17,785 nucleotides of DNA from Clostridiales bacterium (GCA_003518755.1 DOYA01000055.1:1-17785); one strand, 5' to 3'. Shown: positions 8,716-15,182, counted from the first letter of the stretch. A program made the numbers and translations. Notes: a model not told the origin generated them from the letters alone.

Positions 8716-9378
8716 ATGAAAGTAATATACGAAGATAATCACATTATAGTAGTCGTAAAAGAACCAAATATTCCATCACAATCAGACAAAACTGGAGATA
8801 TAGATATGCTTACATTAGTTAAAAACTATGTAAAGGAAAAGTATAATAAACCAGGTGAAGCATATATTGGTTTGGTTCATAGACTAGATAGACCAGTTGG
8901 AGGTCTAATGATATTTGCCAGAACTTCAAAAGCAGCTTCAAGATTAAGTGAACAAGTACGAAATAAATTTTTCAAAAAGAAGTATTTAGCAGTTGTAGAT
9001 GGCGAATTTGACAATAAAAAAGGGACTTTAACTGATTATTTGTATAAAGATGAAAGAAATAATATTAGTAAGGTGGTTACTGAAACAAAGAAAAATGCAA
9101 AATTGGCTAAACTTGACTATGAAGTATTAAATTATGATGATAAAAGAAATTTAAGTCTTGTAAAAATATATTTACATACTGGAAGACATCATCAAATACG
9201 TGTGCAAATGGCACATGCGGGACATAGTTTATTTGGTGACCAAAAATATGGAACAAGAGGAAAAGGAAAACAAATTAGGCTATGGGCATATGAGATAGAA
9301 TTTGAACATCCTACAACTAAAGAACAACTTAAATTTACAGATTACCCAGATTGGAGTATGGTAGCAAAATTAAGGTAA
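8716..9378 (+). CDS. RluA-family RNA pseudouridine synthase
   Basis: Isomerises uridine to pseudouridine in rRNA or tRNA. The 220-residue protein contains the RluA-class catalytic motif HRLDRPVGGL with catalytic Asp58, the FFKKKYLAVV segment and the C-terminal GRHHQIRVQMAHAG motif. No S4 domain is present at the N-terminus, so this is a short stand-alone catalytic form. The ATG at 8716 is chosen over upstream starts because GGGAG at 8703-8707 is well spaced and homologues begin near MKVIYEDNHI. The ribosome binding site lies inside the end of the methyltransferase gene, indicating coupled translation. The specific target uridine is not evident. Confidence 0.93.
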   Translation: MKVIYEDNHIIVVVKEPNIPSQSDKTGDIDMLTLVKNYVKEKYNKPGEAYIGLVHRLDRPVGGLMIFARTSKAASRLSEQVRNKFFKKKYLAVVDGEFDNKKGTLTDYLYKDERNNISKVVTETKKNAKLAKLDYEVLNYDDKRNLSLVKIYLHTGRHHQIRVQMAHAGHSLFGDQKYGTRGKGKQIRLWAYEIEFEHPTTKEQLKFTDYPDWSMVAKLR

Positions 9379-9408
9379 AAATTAGAAAGTCAGAGAAAAA
9401 AGAAAAAG

Positions 9409-9466
9409 AAAAAGGGGACGGAGTTAATTTTTCACATTTGTGAAAAATTAACTCCGTCCCCTTTTT
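9409..9466. repeat. REP-like palindrome 2 (GGGGACGGAG core), probable bidirectional terminator
   Basis: Arms 9409-9435 and 9440-9466 pair for about 27 bp around a 4-base loop. The core GGGGACGGAGTTAATTTTTCA is almost the same as that of palindrome 1. A-rich and T-rich flanks (9390-9413 and 9462-9505) extend the complementarity. The position between the convergent pseudouridine synthase and aquaporin genes suits a terminator for both strands. Confidence 0.85.
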
Positions 9467-9514
9467 CCTTTTTCCTTTTTCTTTTTCTTTTCCTTTTTCT
9501 CCAATTTTTTCTAT

Positions 9515-10189
9515 TTATTTTTCTTCATTTAAAAACTTATAAGTTACTGCAGCTAATGCAGATCCAACTAAAGGAGCTACTATAAATACCCAAACTTGAG
9601 AAAGAGCAGTTCCACCTAAAAACAAAGCTGGAGCCAAACTTCTTGCAGGGTTAACTGATGTACCAGTTAGTGGAATTCCCATAATATGAACAAAAGCTAA
9701 AGTTAAACCAATTACAATTCCTGCAACTGAACTAAATTTTTCGCTAGATGTTACACCTAAAATTGTATAAATAAATACAAAAGTAAGAATAATTTCAACA
9801 ACAATTGCTCCAATCATATTTAATCCAACTGAAGATGCTTCTCCAAAACCATTTGCTCCAAGTCCAACATTTGCAACTTCCATTCCACACCATCTAATTA
9901 TTAGATAAAGAAGTGCAGTTCCAAATATTGCACCTAGTATTTGAGCAACTACATAGCAAATGAAATCTTTAACAGACATTTTTTTGTTAATAAGCATAGC
10001 TAGAGATACTGCAGGATTAATATGACATCCAGAAACACTACCTATAACATAAGCCATAGCTACAATAGATAGACCAAAGGCTAATGCGATTCCAAGTGTT
10101 CCAAGAGCTGTACCTGCGATTGCAGCACTACCACATCCAAAAAGAACAAGTACTGCTGTTCCAATGAACTCACATAAATACTTTTTCAT
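9515..10189 (-). CDS. aqpZ: Water-selective aquaporin (AqpZ type)
   Basis: A 224-residue major intrinsic protein with six membrane helices and two re-entrant NPA loops, at Asn58-Pro-Ala (HINPAVSLA) and Asn180-Pro-Ala (TSVNPARSL). The selectivity filter residues correspond to those of E. coli AqpZ: Phe38, His168, Thr177 and Arg183. That set favours water over glycerol, since glycerol facilitators have Trp/Gly/Phe/Arg. The length also fits AqpZ better than GlpF (about 280). The ATG is preceded by AGGAGGA. The gene has its own promoter, is divergent from pyk, and is not next to glpK, which supports a water or small-solute channel. Confidence 0.93.
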   Translation of the reverse strand: MKKYLCEFIGTAVLVLFGCGSAAIAGTALGTLGIALAFGLSIVAMAYVIGSVSGCHINPAVSLAMLINKKMSVKDFICYVVAQILGAIFGTALLYLIIRWCGMEVANVGLGANGFGEASSVGLNMIGAIVVEIILTFVFIYTILGVTSSEKFSSVAGIVIGLTLAFVHIMGIPLTGTSVNPARSLAPALFLGGTALSQVWVFIVAPLVGSALAAVTYKFLNEEK

Positions 10190-10242
10190 ATGAAAAGTCC
10201 TCCTATAAATTAATTTTAGAAAAATATTTTCTATTTATACAC

Positions 10243-10271
10243 ATTATATGGAAAAGAAATAAAAAAGTCAA
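10243..10271 (-). promoter_or_regulatory. Sigma-A promoter of the aquaporin gene
   Basis: Read on the minus strand, TTGACT (10271-10266) and TATAAT (10248-10243) are 17 bases apart. The leader of about 45 bases contains the AGGAGGA ribosome binding site. It is arranged back to back with the pyk promoter, the two -35 boxes being 23 bases apart. Confidence 0.8.
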
Positions 10272-10294
10272 GAAGATAATTTTTTGAAAAACAC

Positions 10295-10324
10295 TTGAAT
10301 TATGTAATTAAAGTGTGTTATAAT
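10295..10324 (+). promoter_or_regulatory. Sigma-A promoter of pyk
   Basis: TTGAAT at 10295-10300 and TATAAT at 10319-10324 are 18 bases apart. AAGGAGG at 10344-10350 serves the ATG at 10362. Confidence 0.7.
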
Positions 10325-10361
10325 ATGTTTTGTTGTAAAATTTAAGGAGGTAATTATAATA

Positions 10362-11792
10362 ATGAAAGCGTTAAGAAAAACAAAAATAGTTGGAACAATA
10401 GGACCAGCAAGTGAAAACAAATTAGAAGAATTATTTATAGCAGGATTAAATGTATGTAGAATAAACTATTCACATGGAAGCTGGGATGAACAATCAGAAA
10501 AATCTGAAACAATAATGAGATTAAGAGAAGAAATGGATTTACCTATTCCTATGCTTTTAGATATGAAAGGACCAGAAATTAGAACAGGAATGCTTTATAC
10601 TGGTAAAAATACAAAAATTGAATTAAAAGATGGTCAAAAATTTACTTTAGTTAATGAAGACATTATAGGTAATGAAGAAAAAGTATCTGTAACATACAAA
10701 GAGCTATACAAAGATGTAGAGCCTGGAACAAAGATACTAATTGATGACGGAGCAATAGAATTAAAAGTTGATGAAATAGTAGGTAAAGATATAGTTACAA
10801 CTGTAGTTCATGGAAATGGTTTAGGAAGTAGAAAAACAATGAATTTACCAGGAACAGTTATTAGACTTCCAGGTTTAGCAGAAAAAGATTATGCAGATTT
10901 AAAAACAGCTTGTGAACACGATTATGATTTTGTCGCAATTTCATTTGCAAGAAATGCTGAAGATATAAACAATGTTAGAAAATTCTTAGATGAAAATGGT
11001 GGAAAAGATATACAAATAGTAACAAAAGTAGAAAATGTAGAAGGATTAGAAAACCTAGATACTATTATAGATCTAGCTGATGCTCAAATGATAGCTCGTG
11101 GAGATATGGCTACAGAAACTGATTTTACAGAGCCACCTGTTGTTCAAAAGAGAATTATAAAAAGATGTAATGATGAGCATAAGCCAGCTATAACTGCTAC
11201 ACAAATGCTAGAGTCAATGACACATCAACCATTACCTACAAGAGCAGAAGTATCAGATGTTGCAAATGCTATATATGATAGAACAAGTGCTATAATGCTT
11301 TCAGGAGAATGTGCACAAGGAGACTATCCAGTTGAGTGTGTTCAAACAATGGTTAAAATTGCAAATAGGATAGAACCAGAAATAGATTACTGGAAAAGAT
11401 TTGATGAGAAAATGCCTCAATTAAATTCATATGAGGAAAAAGCAAATTATTCAGCTTGTGTTTCAGCAAGAATAATAAAAGCAGATGCAATAGTATGTTA
11501 TACTCATACGGGCGATACAGCAAGAAATTTATCTGGATTTGGAGCAGGATGTCCAATTCTTGCAATTACTGATAATAAAAGAACATTCCGTCAACTTGCT
11601 CTTGCTTGGAATGTTACACCAATTTATGTAGAGGCTAAGGAAAATATAGATAAAACAATTGAAGCAGGAATTCAAAAATTACAAGACAAAGAAATTCTTG
11701 AAAAAGGAGATATGGTTGTTATTACTGGAGGAGGACAAATGCTTCCAGATGATAAACAAAGTAAAACAATTGGTGGAGTATTGAAAATATAA
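10362..11792 (+). CDS. pyk: Pyruvate kinase
   Basis: Catalyses the last step of glycolysis, phosphoenolpyruvate plus ADP to pyruvate plus ATP. The 476-residue protein opens with KTKIVGTIGPAS and has the active-site segment CRINYSHG (Arg33), the TKVENVEG segment with the catalytic lysine, the metal-site segment MIARGDMATETD, and TATQMLESM. The metal loop differs from the common form ARGDLGVE, so this is a divergent clostridial branch. The C-terminal effector domain (about 345-476) is present and ends near GGVLKI, without the extra PEP-utiliser domain found in Bacillus enzymes. It is a single-gene unit with its own promoter and a hairpin terminator. Confidence 0.96.
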   Translation: MKALRKTKIVGTIGPASENKLEELFIAGLNVCRINYSHGSWDEQSEKSETIMRLREEMDLPIPMLLDMKGPEIRTGMLYTGKNTKIELKDGQKFTLVNEDIIGNEEKVSVTYKELYKDVEPGTKILIDDGAIELKVDEIVGKDIVTTVVHGNGLGSRKTMNLPGTVIRLPGLAEKDYADLKTACEHDYDFVAISFARNAEDINNVRKFLDENGGKDIQIVTKVENVEGLENLDTIIDLADAQMIARGDMATETDFTEPPVVQKRIIKRCNDEHKPAITATQMLESMTHQPLPTRAEVSDVANAIYDRTSAIMLSGECAQGDYPVECVQTMVKIANRIEPEIDYWKRFDEKMPQLNSYEEKANYSACVSARIIKADAIVCYTHTGDTARNLSGFGAGCPILAITDNKRTFRQLALAWNVTPIYVEAKENIDKTIEAGIQKLQDKEILEKGDMVVITGGGQMLPDDKQSKTIGGVLKI

Positions 11793-11831
11793 GTTCACAT
11801 CAAACAAAAAAAATTTTTTAAAGTGAGAGGT

Positions 11832-11890
11832 GCGATGTGAGAAGTGAGAGATTATAAAAAATCTCACTTCTCATATATCGCTTCTTTTTT
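11832..11890 (+). terminator. Terminator of pyk built on a GTGAGAAGTGAG-type hairpin
   Basis: GAAGTGAGA at 11841-11849 pairs with TCTCACTTC at 11862-11870. The stem can extend outward with a bulge to GCGAT/ATCGC, followed by TTCTTTTTT ending at 11890. It lies 40 bases after the pyk stop and shares its GTGAGA words with the segments near 4281 and 4915. Confidence 0.7.
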
Positions 11891-11894
11891 ATAT

Positions 11895-12048
11895 TCTTAG
11901 GAAAGTCATCCACGTAAGTGATGAGTTTCCCTAGAAGATAAATATGGCGGAATTTAGATTTTGTAGTATTCATAATGCATACAAAATCTAAGTTTCGATT
12001 TTTTATAGCTATATTATTAGATTTAAATTTAGTAATATAGTTTTTTTT
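11895..12048 (+). ncRNA. Candidate structured RNA or leader upstream of dpaA
   Basis: This 154-base intergenic stretch can form three consecutive hairpins. The first (about 11898-11933) pairs TAGGAAA with TTTCCCTA around an inner TCATCCAC/GTGATGA stem capped by a GTAA loop. The second pairs TTTAGATTTTGTA (11952 onward) with TACAAAATCTAAG (ending 11992). The third is the terminator described separately. No open reading frame on + is convincing. It matches no riboswitch class recognised by eye. It could be a small RNA ending at the terminator, or an attenuating leader. Confidence 0.4.
12009..12048 (+). terminator. Strong rho-independent terminator 60 bases before dpaA
   Basis: The 32 bases 12009-12040 are an almost perfect palindrome (CTATATTA at the start, TAATATAG at the end, two G-T pairs inside) followed directly by eight T at 12041-12048. 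It follows a separate pyk terminator, so it probably ends another transcript or attenuates one that would reach dpaA. Confidence 0.75.
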
Positions 12049-12075
12049 CACGTTTTTTGGATAAAAAAATATAAT
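12047..12075 (+). promoter_or_regulatory. Candidate dpaA promoter
   Basis: TATAAT at 12070-12075 has TTCACG at 12047-12052, 17 bases upstream, a weak sigma-A match. The same bases also fit a loose sigma-K layout (CAC about 16-17 bases before TATAATTAA), which would suit a late mother-cell gene. The sequence alone does not decide between them. Confidence 0.35.
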
Positions 12076-12107
12076 TAAATTAATAATATTATATTAGGAG
12101 GAACATA

Positions 12108-13035
12108 ATGAAGCAAAAATTTTTAATATTAGGAGGAGATTTAAGAAGCATTAAATTAGCAGAAATGTTAATTACTGATAACAATAAAGTTTTTGCATAT
12201 GGGCTTGAAAAATCCGAAGATATACAAGAGAATAGTCAAATTGATAAAATTTCTAATTTACAAAGTGCAATAGAAAAGGTTGATATAATAATAGGTCCCA
12301 CACCTTTTTCAAATAATGGTGAAACGATAAACTCACCGTATGCTAAAGAAGAAATAAAAATAGAACAACTAGTTAAAGCTAACAAGCAAAAAATACTTAT
12401 TTCTGGAGGAATAAAAGAAAGTATTAAAGAACAATTGGAAGAAAAATTTTTAAAAGTAATAGATGTAATGAAAAGAGAAGAATTAGCTATTTTAAATACT
12501 ATAGCAACTGCCGAGGGAACTATAAAGCTAGCAATAGAAAATACAGATAAAATTCTTCAAGGATCAAAGGTTTTAATATTAGGATTTGGAAGAGTTGCAA
12601 AAATTGTTGCTTCTAAATTTAGTTTGCTCTCAACAAAGGTAACATGTGCAGCAAGAAAAATTTCTGATTTAGCATGGATAGAGGCATATGGATATAATTC
12701 TATTAATATTAATGATATATTATATGAATTGAAGGATTTTGACATTATTATAAATACAGTACCACAAATAATAATTAAAGAAAAAGAGTTAAAACATATG
12801 AAACCAGATGCTTTATTAATAGATTTAGCCTCAAAACCAGGTGGAATTGAAGGTACAAAAGCAATACAAATGGGATTAAAATATATATGGGCATTAGCTA
12901 TTCCTCGGAAAGGTTGCACCAATATCATCTGCAGAATTTATAAAAGAGGCTATATATAATACTTTGGAAGAATTTGGTAAAAACAATGTCGAAAAACGCG
13001 ATGAAAAAGTGGAAAAAAATTCCAAAAAACTATAG
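12108..13035 (+). CDS. dpaA: Dipicolinate synthase subunit A; needs a +1 frameshift at codon 267
   Basis: Subunit A of the enzyme that oxidises the lysine-pathway intermediate to dipicolinic acid, the spore-core solute, in the mother cell. The joined product has 308 residues against about 297 in Bacillus. The N-terminal domain has LILGGDLRS, the linker has TAEGTIKLAI, and the C-terminal Rossmann domain has LILGFGRVAK (about 157-165), INTVPQ and LIDLASKPGG. The zero frame reaches CGG at 12906-12908 and ends at 12957-12959 with an unrelated tail. Shifting one base restores IPGKVAPISSAEFIKEAIYN, the conserved family C-terminus, ending at TAG 13033-13035. RBS is AGGAGG. The partner dpaB does not follow; it must be encoded elsewhere or be absent. 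Confidence 0.9.
12906..12909 (+). other. In-frame CGGA frameshift site 2 (dpaA)
   Basis: The zero frame reads ATT CCT CGG AAA GGT and loses homology. Skipping one base gives CCT, then GGA AAG GTT GCA CCA, which is the conserved PGKVAP segment. This is the best-conserved of the three sites, so it says most about the inserted residue: glycine fits if C is skipped or if CGGA is read as glycine. Confidence 0.85.
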
Positions 13036-13111
13036 ACAAATATTTATAAAAGTAGTAGAATACCAAAAGTGAAAGTTGCAACAAAAAAATAATATTTATA
13101 GGAGGAAAAAA

Positions 13112-13375
13112 ATGGAAACATTAAAAATTTCATCAAAATCAAACCCGAATTCAGTAGCTGGAGCAATAGCTGGTTTGATTAAAGAATCACACAAAGCTGA
13201 AATGCAAGCAATAGGAGCAGGGGCACTTAATCAGGCAGTAAAAGCAGTCGCTATAGCAAGAGGATTTGTAGCACCTGCAGGTGTGGATTTGGTTTGTATT
13301 CCAGCATTTGCAGAAGTTGAAGTAGAAGGTGAAGATAGGACAGGTATTAAACTTATTGTTGAATCTAGAAAATAA
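13112..13375 (+). CDS. spoVS: Stage V sporulation protein S
   Basis: SpoVS is a small Alba-like nucleic-acid-binding protein needed for normal progress to spore coat assembly; the exact molecular role is not settled. The 87-residue product starts METLKISSKSNPNSVAGAIA and carries the conserved IGAGALNQAVKAVAIARG, matching the usual 86 residues with no gaps. The start at ATG 13112 is set by TAGGAGG upstream; an earlier in-frame ATG at 13076 would add a non-conserved basic tail. The 76 bases between dpaA and spoVS contain no clear terminator. In many clostridia spoVS lies next to rny and ymdB, so linkage to dpaA and spoIIA here is a rearranged order. Confidence 0.96.
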   Translation: METLKISSKSNPNSVAGAIAGLIKESHKAEMQAIGAGALNQAVKAVAIARGFVAPAGVDLVCIPAFAEVEVEGEDRTGIKLIVESRK

Positions 13376-13379
13376 TATT

Positions 13380-13448
13380 GGGGACAATAGGACCGTTTCT
13401 TTTTGTCCCACATGTGAGTGGATAAAAAGAAACGGTCCCAATGTCCCC
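13380..13448. repeat. REP-like palindrome 3 (GGGGAC/GGACCGTTTC)
   Basis: GGGGACA at 13380-13386 pairs with TGTCCCC at 13442-13448, and GGACCGTTTCTTTTT at 13390-13404 pairs with AAAAAGAAACGGTCC at 13424-13438. Two mismatches separate the stem segments. The GGACCGTTTCTTTTTGTCCC word is of a type common in clostridial dispersed repeats. It sits between spoVS and spoIIAA, 18 bases before the spoIIAA start. Confidence 0.85.
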
Positions 13449-13466
13449 ATTATAACAGGAGGGAGT

Positions 13467-13817
13467 ATGGAATATAAATATTTAGAAAATCAAAAAATAC
13501 TTATATTTAAAATAACAGAAGAAATTGATGAATTTAAAGCAAAAGAACTAAGGAGGAAGGCTGATTATGAAATTGAAAGATTTATGCCTAAAAGAGTTAT
13601 ATTTGATTTTAATCGTGTTTCTTTCATGGATAGTAGTGGAATAGGAATGATAATAGGAAGGTACAAGCAAACCTCTATGCTTGGAGGTAAAATGGAACTG
13701 ACTAATCTAAGACCGGCAGTAAGAAAAATCTTTGAAATGAGTGGAGTTTTAAGATTAATTCCTGAAATAGATTTAGAGCAGGAAGAATTACCAGAATTAC
13801 AACAAAACTTTATATAA
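13467..13817 (+). CDS. spoIIAA: Anti-anti-sigma factor SpoIIAA
   Basis: A STAS-domain protein of 116 residues that, when dephosphorylated by SpoIIE, captures SpoIIAB and frees sigma-F in the forespore. The phosphorylation site is Ser56 in FMDSSGIGMIIGRY, equivalent to Ser58 of Bacillus subtilis. GGKMELTNLRPAVRKIFEMSG matches the following helix and strand of the family. The start is ATG 13467, preceded by AGGAGGG; the longer open frame upstream runs through palindrome 3 and is not coding. It is the first gene of the classic spoIIAA-spoIIAB-sigF operon. In Bacillus the operon is under sigma-H, but no clear sigma-H box was found between palindrome 3 and the gene. Confidence 0.96.
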   Translation: MEYKYLENQKILIFKITEEIDEFKAKELRRKADYEIERFMPKRVIFDFNRVSFMDSSGIGMIIGRYKQTSMLGGKMELTNLRPAVRKIFEMSGVLRLIPEIDLEQEELPELQQNFI

Positions 13818-13838
13818 AATTAAAAGGGAGATTAAATT

Positions 13839-14303
13839 ATGGAAAATGAAATGAAACTAGAGTTTATAAGCAAATCAAATAATGAAGCATTTGCTAGAAT
13901 TGCAGTTGCAGCATTTGTATCAAGTTTAGATCCAACTATTGAAGAAATCTCTGATATTAAGACAGCAGTATCTGAAGCTGTCACGAATTCAATAGTACAT
14001 GGTTATGAAAATAAAAAAGGAATTATACATATAAAATGTAAAATCATAAACAGAAAAATCTATATTGAAATTTCAGACAATGGTAAAGGAATAGAAAATG
14101 TTGAACTTGCAAAGCAACCCTTGTATACTAGTAAACCGGATTTAGAAAGGTCTGGAATGGGCTTTACTATAATGGAAAGCTTTATGGACAAACTTACAGT
14201 TGAATCAATTTTGGGTGTTGGAACAAAGATAATTATGGAAAAAGAAATAAAAGAATTACCTAAATCTGAAAATCTTACTTTAGAAGAGGCTTTAAGGGGG
14301 TAA
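13839..14303 (+). CDS. spoIIAB: Anti-sigma F factor and serine kinase SpoIIAB
   Basis: A GHKL-fold kinase of 154 residues that holds sigma-F inactive and phosphorylates SpoIIAA. The ATP site is complete: the N-box in SEAVTNSIVHGYEN (Glu46, Asn50), the G1 box DNGKGI starting at Asp80, and the G2 box RSGMGFTIM (about 104-112). The family length is about 146; the extra residues are a C-terminal tail after KELPKSENL. It lies 21 bases after spoIIAA and 6 bases before sigF, with GGGAG as ribosome binding site, so the three genes are one operon. Tight coupling to sigF keeps the inhibitor and the sigma factor in ratio, which the frameshift in sigF would disturb. Confidence 0.96.
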   Translation: MENEMKLEFISKSNNEAFARIAVAAFVSSLDPTIEEISDIKTAVSEAVTNSIVHGYENKKGIIHIKCKIINRKIYIEISDNGKGIENVELAKQPLYTSKPDLERSGMGFTIMESFMDKLTVESILGVGTKIIMEKEIKELPKSENLTLEEALRG

Positions 14304-14309
14304 AGACAT

Positions 14310-15036
14310 TTGGAAAATAATACAAATGATATAATAAATGCCCAAAATGGTGATAAAGATGCTTTAGCATTATTAGTTGAAAACAATCAAGGTCTTATCT
14401 GGAGTGTTGTTAAGAGATTTTTAGGTAGGGGATATGATACAGAAGATATTTATCAAATAGGAGCACTAGGATTCGTTAAAGCAATTAGAAAATTTGATAT
14501 CAACTATGATGTAAAAATATCAACTTATGCAATACCATATATAATGGGAGAAATAAAAAGATTTTTAAGAGATGATGGACCTATTAAGGTAAGTCGTAGT
14601 TTAAAAGATTTACAGAGAAAAATTTTAGAAATTCAAAAAGAATATTTAAATAAAGAAGGAAGAGATCCAACGATACGGAGAAATATCAAAGATTTTAAAA
14701 ACTCCAAAAGAGGAGATTACTTTAGCATTGGAAAGTTCAATACCAATTAATTCAATAGAAGAAAATTTATATTCAGATAATAAATCTAATAATTCAATAA
14801 ATATTATAGAAACAATTTCCACAAATAGAGATGAGGCTACTTTAATAACAAATAAGATTGCAATAAATAAAATGATTAATGACTTGGAATCACGAGATAA
14901 ACAAATTATTTTGCTAAGATATTATAAAGACAAAACTCAAAGTGAAGTTGCAAGGATTCTTGGAATTTCTCAAGTGCAAGTATCAAGAATTGAAAAGAAA
15001 ATTTTAAATAAGATGAAAAGGGAACTGGCCTGTTAA
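14310..15036 (+). CDS. sigF: Sporulation sigma factor F; needs a +1 frameshift at codon 123
   Basis: Sigma-F starts forespore-specific transcription after asymmetric division. The joined protein has 241 residues against 255 in Bacillus. Region 2 covers about residues 24-88 (GYDTEDIYQIGALGFVKAIRKF, then STYAIPYIMGEIKRFLRDD), region 3 about 95-160, and region 4 about 185-235 with the helix-turn-helix SEVARILGISQVQVSRIEKK. The zero frame meets CGG at 14676-14678 and stops at 14748-14750, giving 146 residues without region 4. A one-base shift restores EISKILKTPKEEITLALES and everything to the C-terminus. The start is TTG 14310, 9 bases after AAGGGGG. A truncated form with region 2 only could still bind core polymerase. 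Confidence 0.92.
14676..14679 (+). other. In-frame CGGA frameshift site 3 (sigF)
   Basis: The zero frame reads ACG ATA CGG AGA AAT and diverges from the sigma family. Skipping one base gives ATA, then GGA GAA ATA TCA AAG, restoring the T-I-x-E-I-S region-3 pattern. The residue inserted sits at a variable position, so it does not tell Gly from Arg. Confidence 0.85.
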
Positions 15037-15037
15037 T

Positions 15038-15128
15038 TTGGGACCGGTTGTCATTGGGGACGGACCTTTTTGACAACTTATGAAAAAAGTTGTCAAAAAG
15101 GTCCGTCCCCAATGACAACCGGTCCCAA
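15038..15128. repeat. REP-like palindrome 4: perfect 42-bp stem with nested cores
   Basis: Arms 15038-15079 and 15087-15128 are perfectly complementary around a 7-base loop. Each arm holds two cores in series, GGGACCGGTTGTCATT outside and GGGGACGGACC plus TTTTTGACAA inside, as if one element had inserted into the loop of another. It begins 1 base after the sigF stop and can act as its terminator. The absence of any mismatch suggests recent formation or ongoing correction. Confidence 0.95.
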
Positions 15129-15136
15129 TTTGCCAG

Positions 15137-15164
15137 GCATAGTTTTTGTTTTGGTGCATATTAT
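15137..15164 (+). promoter_or_regulatory. Candidate sigma-E promoter of spoIID
   Basis: GCATAGT at 15137-15143 resembles the sigma-E -35 box (KMATATT), and CATATTAT at 15157-15164 resembles its -10 box (CATACAHT), with a 13-base gap. spoIID is sigma-E dependent in Bacillus, which fits. Confidence 0.4.
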
Positions 15165-15182
15165 TTACAAAAGGAGCAAATC

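Noticed and set aside
9515..10189. Glycerol facilitator GlpF
   Set aside because: The filter residues Phe, His, Thr, Arg and the 224-residue length match AqpZ; no glycerol genes are nearby.
11900..11930. Hammerhead ribozyme or RNase P RNA in the dpaA leader
   Set aside because: GGAAAGTC and TGATGAG are suggestive words, but no stem III for a hammerhead can be drawn, and the segment is far too short for RNase P RNA.
12557..12928. Antisense open frame of 123 codons opposite dpaA
   Set aside because: No ribosome binding site and no recognisable product. It mirrors the codon pattern of dpaA, as do the other antisense frames in the window.
13329..13466. N-terminal extension of SpoIIAA through the upstream palindrome
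   Set aside because: The extension is the translated repeat plus part of spoVS in another frame; the good ribosome binding site and family start are at 13467.
394..14679. The three frame breaks as sequencing errors or independent pseudogenes
   Set aside because: Errors tied to the CGGA motif should also strike the many out-of-frame CGGA sites, which are clean. Three independent random indels all landing on the only in-frame CGG triplets, all in the same direction, is unlikely. It cannot be fully excluded without reads.
394..14679. Simple reassignment of CGG to another amino acid
   Set aside because: A triplet reassignment would not change frame, yet all three genes need a one-base shift to keep encoding their families.
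15090..15182. N-terminal extension of SpoIID
   Set aside because: It is translated palindrome 4 sequence. The GTG at 15183 has a well-spaced AAGGAG and is followed directly by a membrane anchor.
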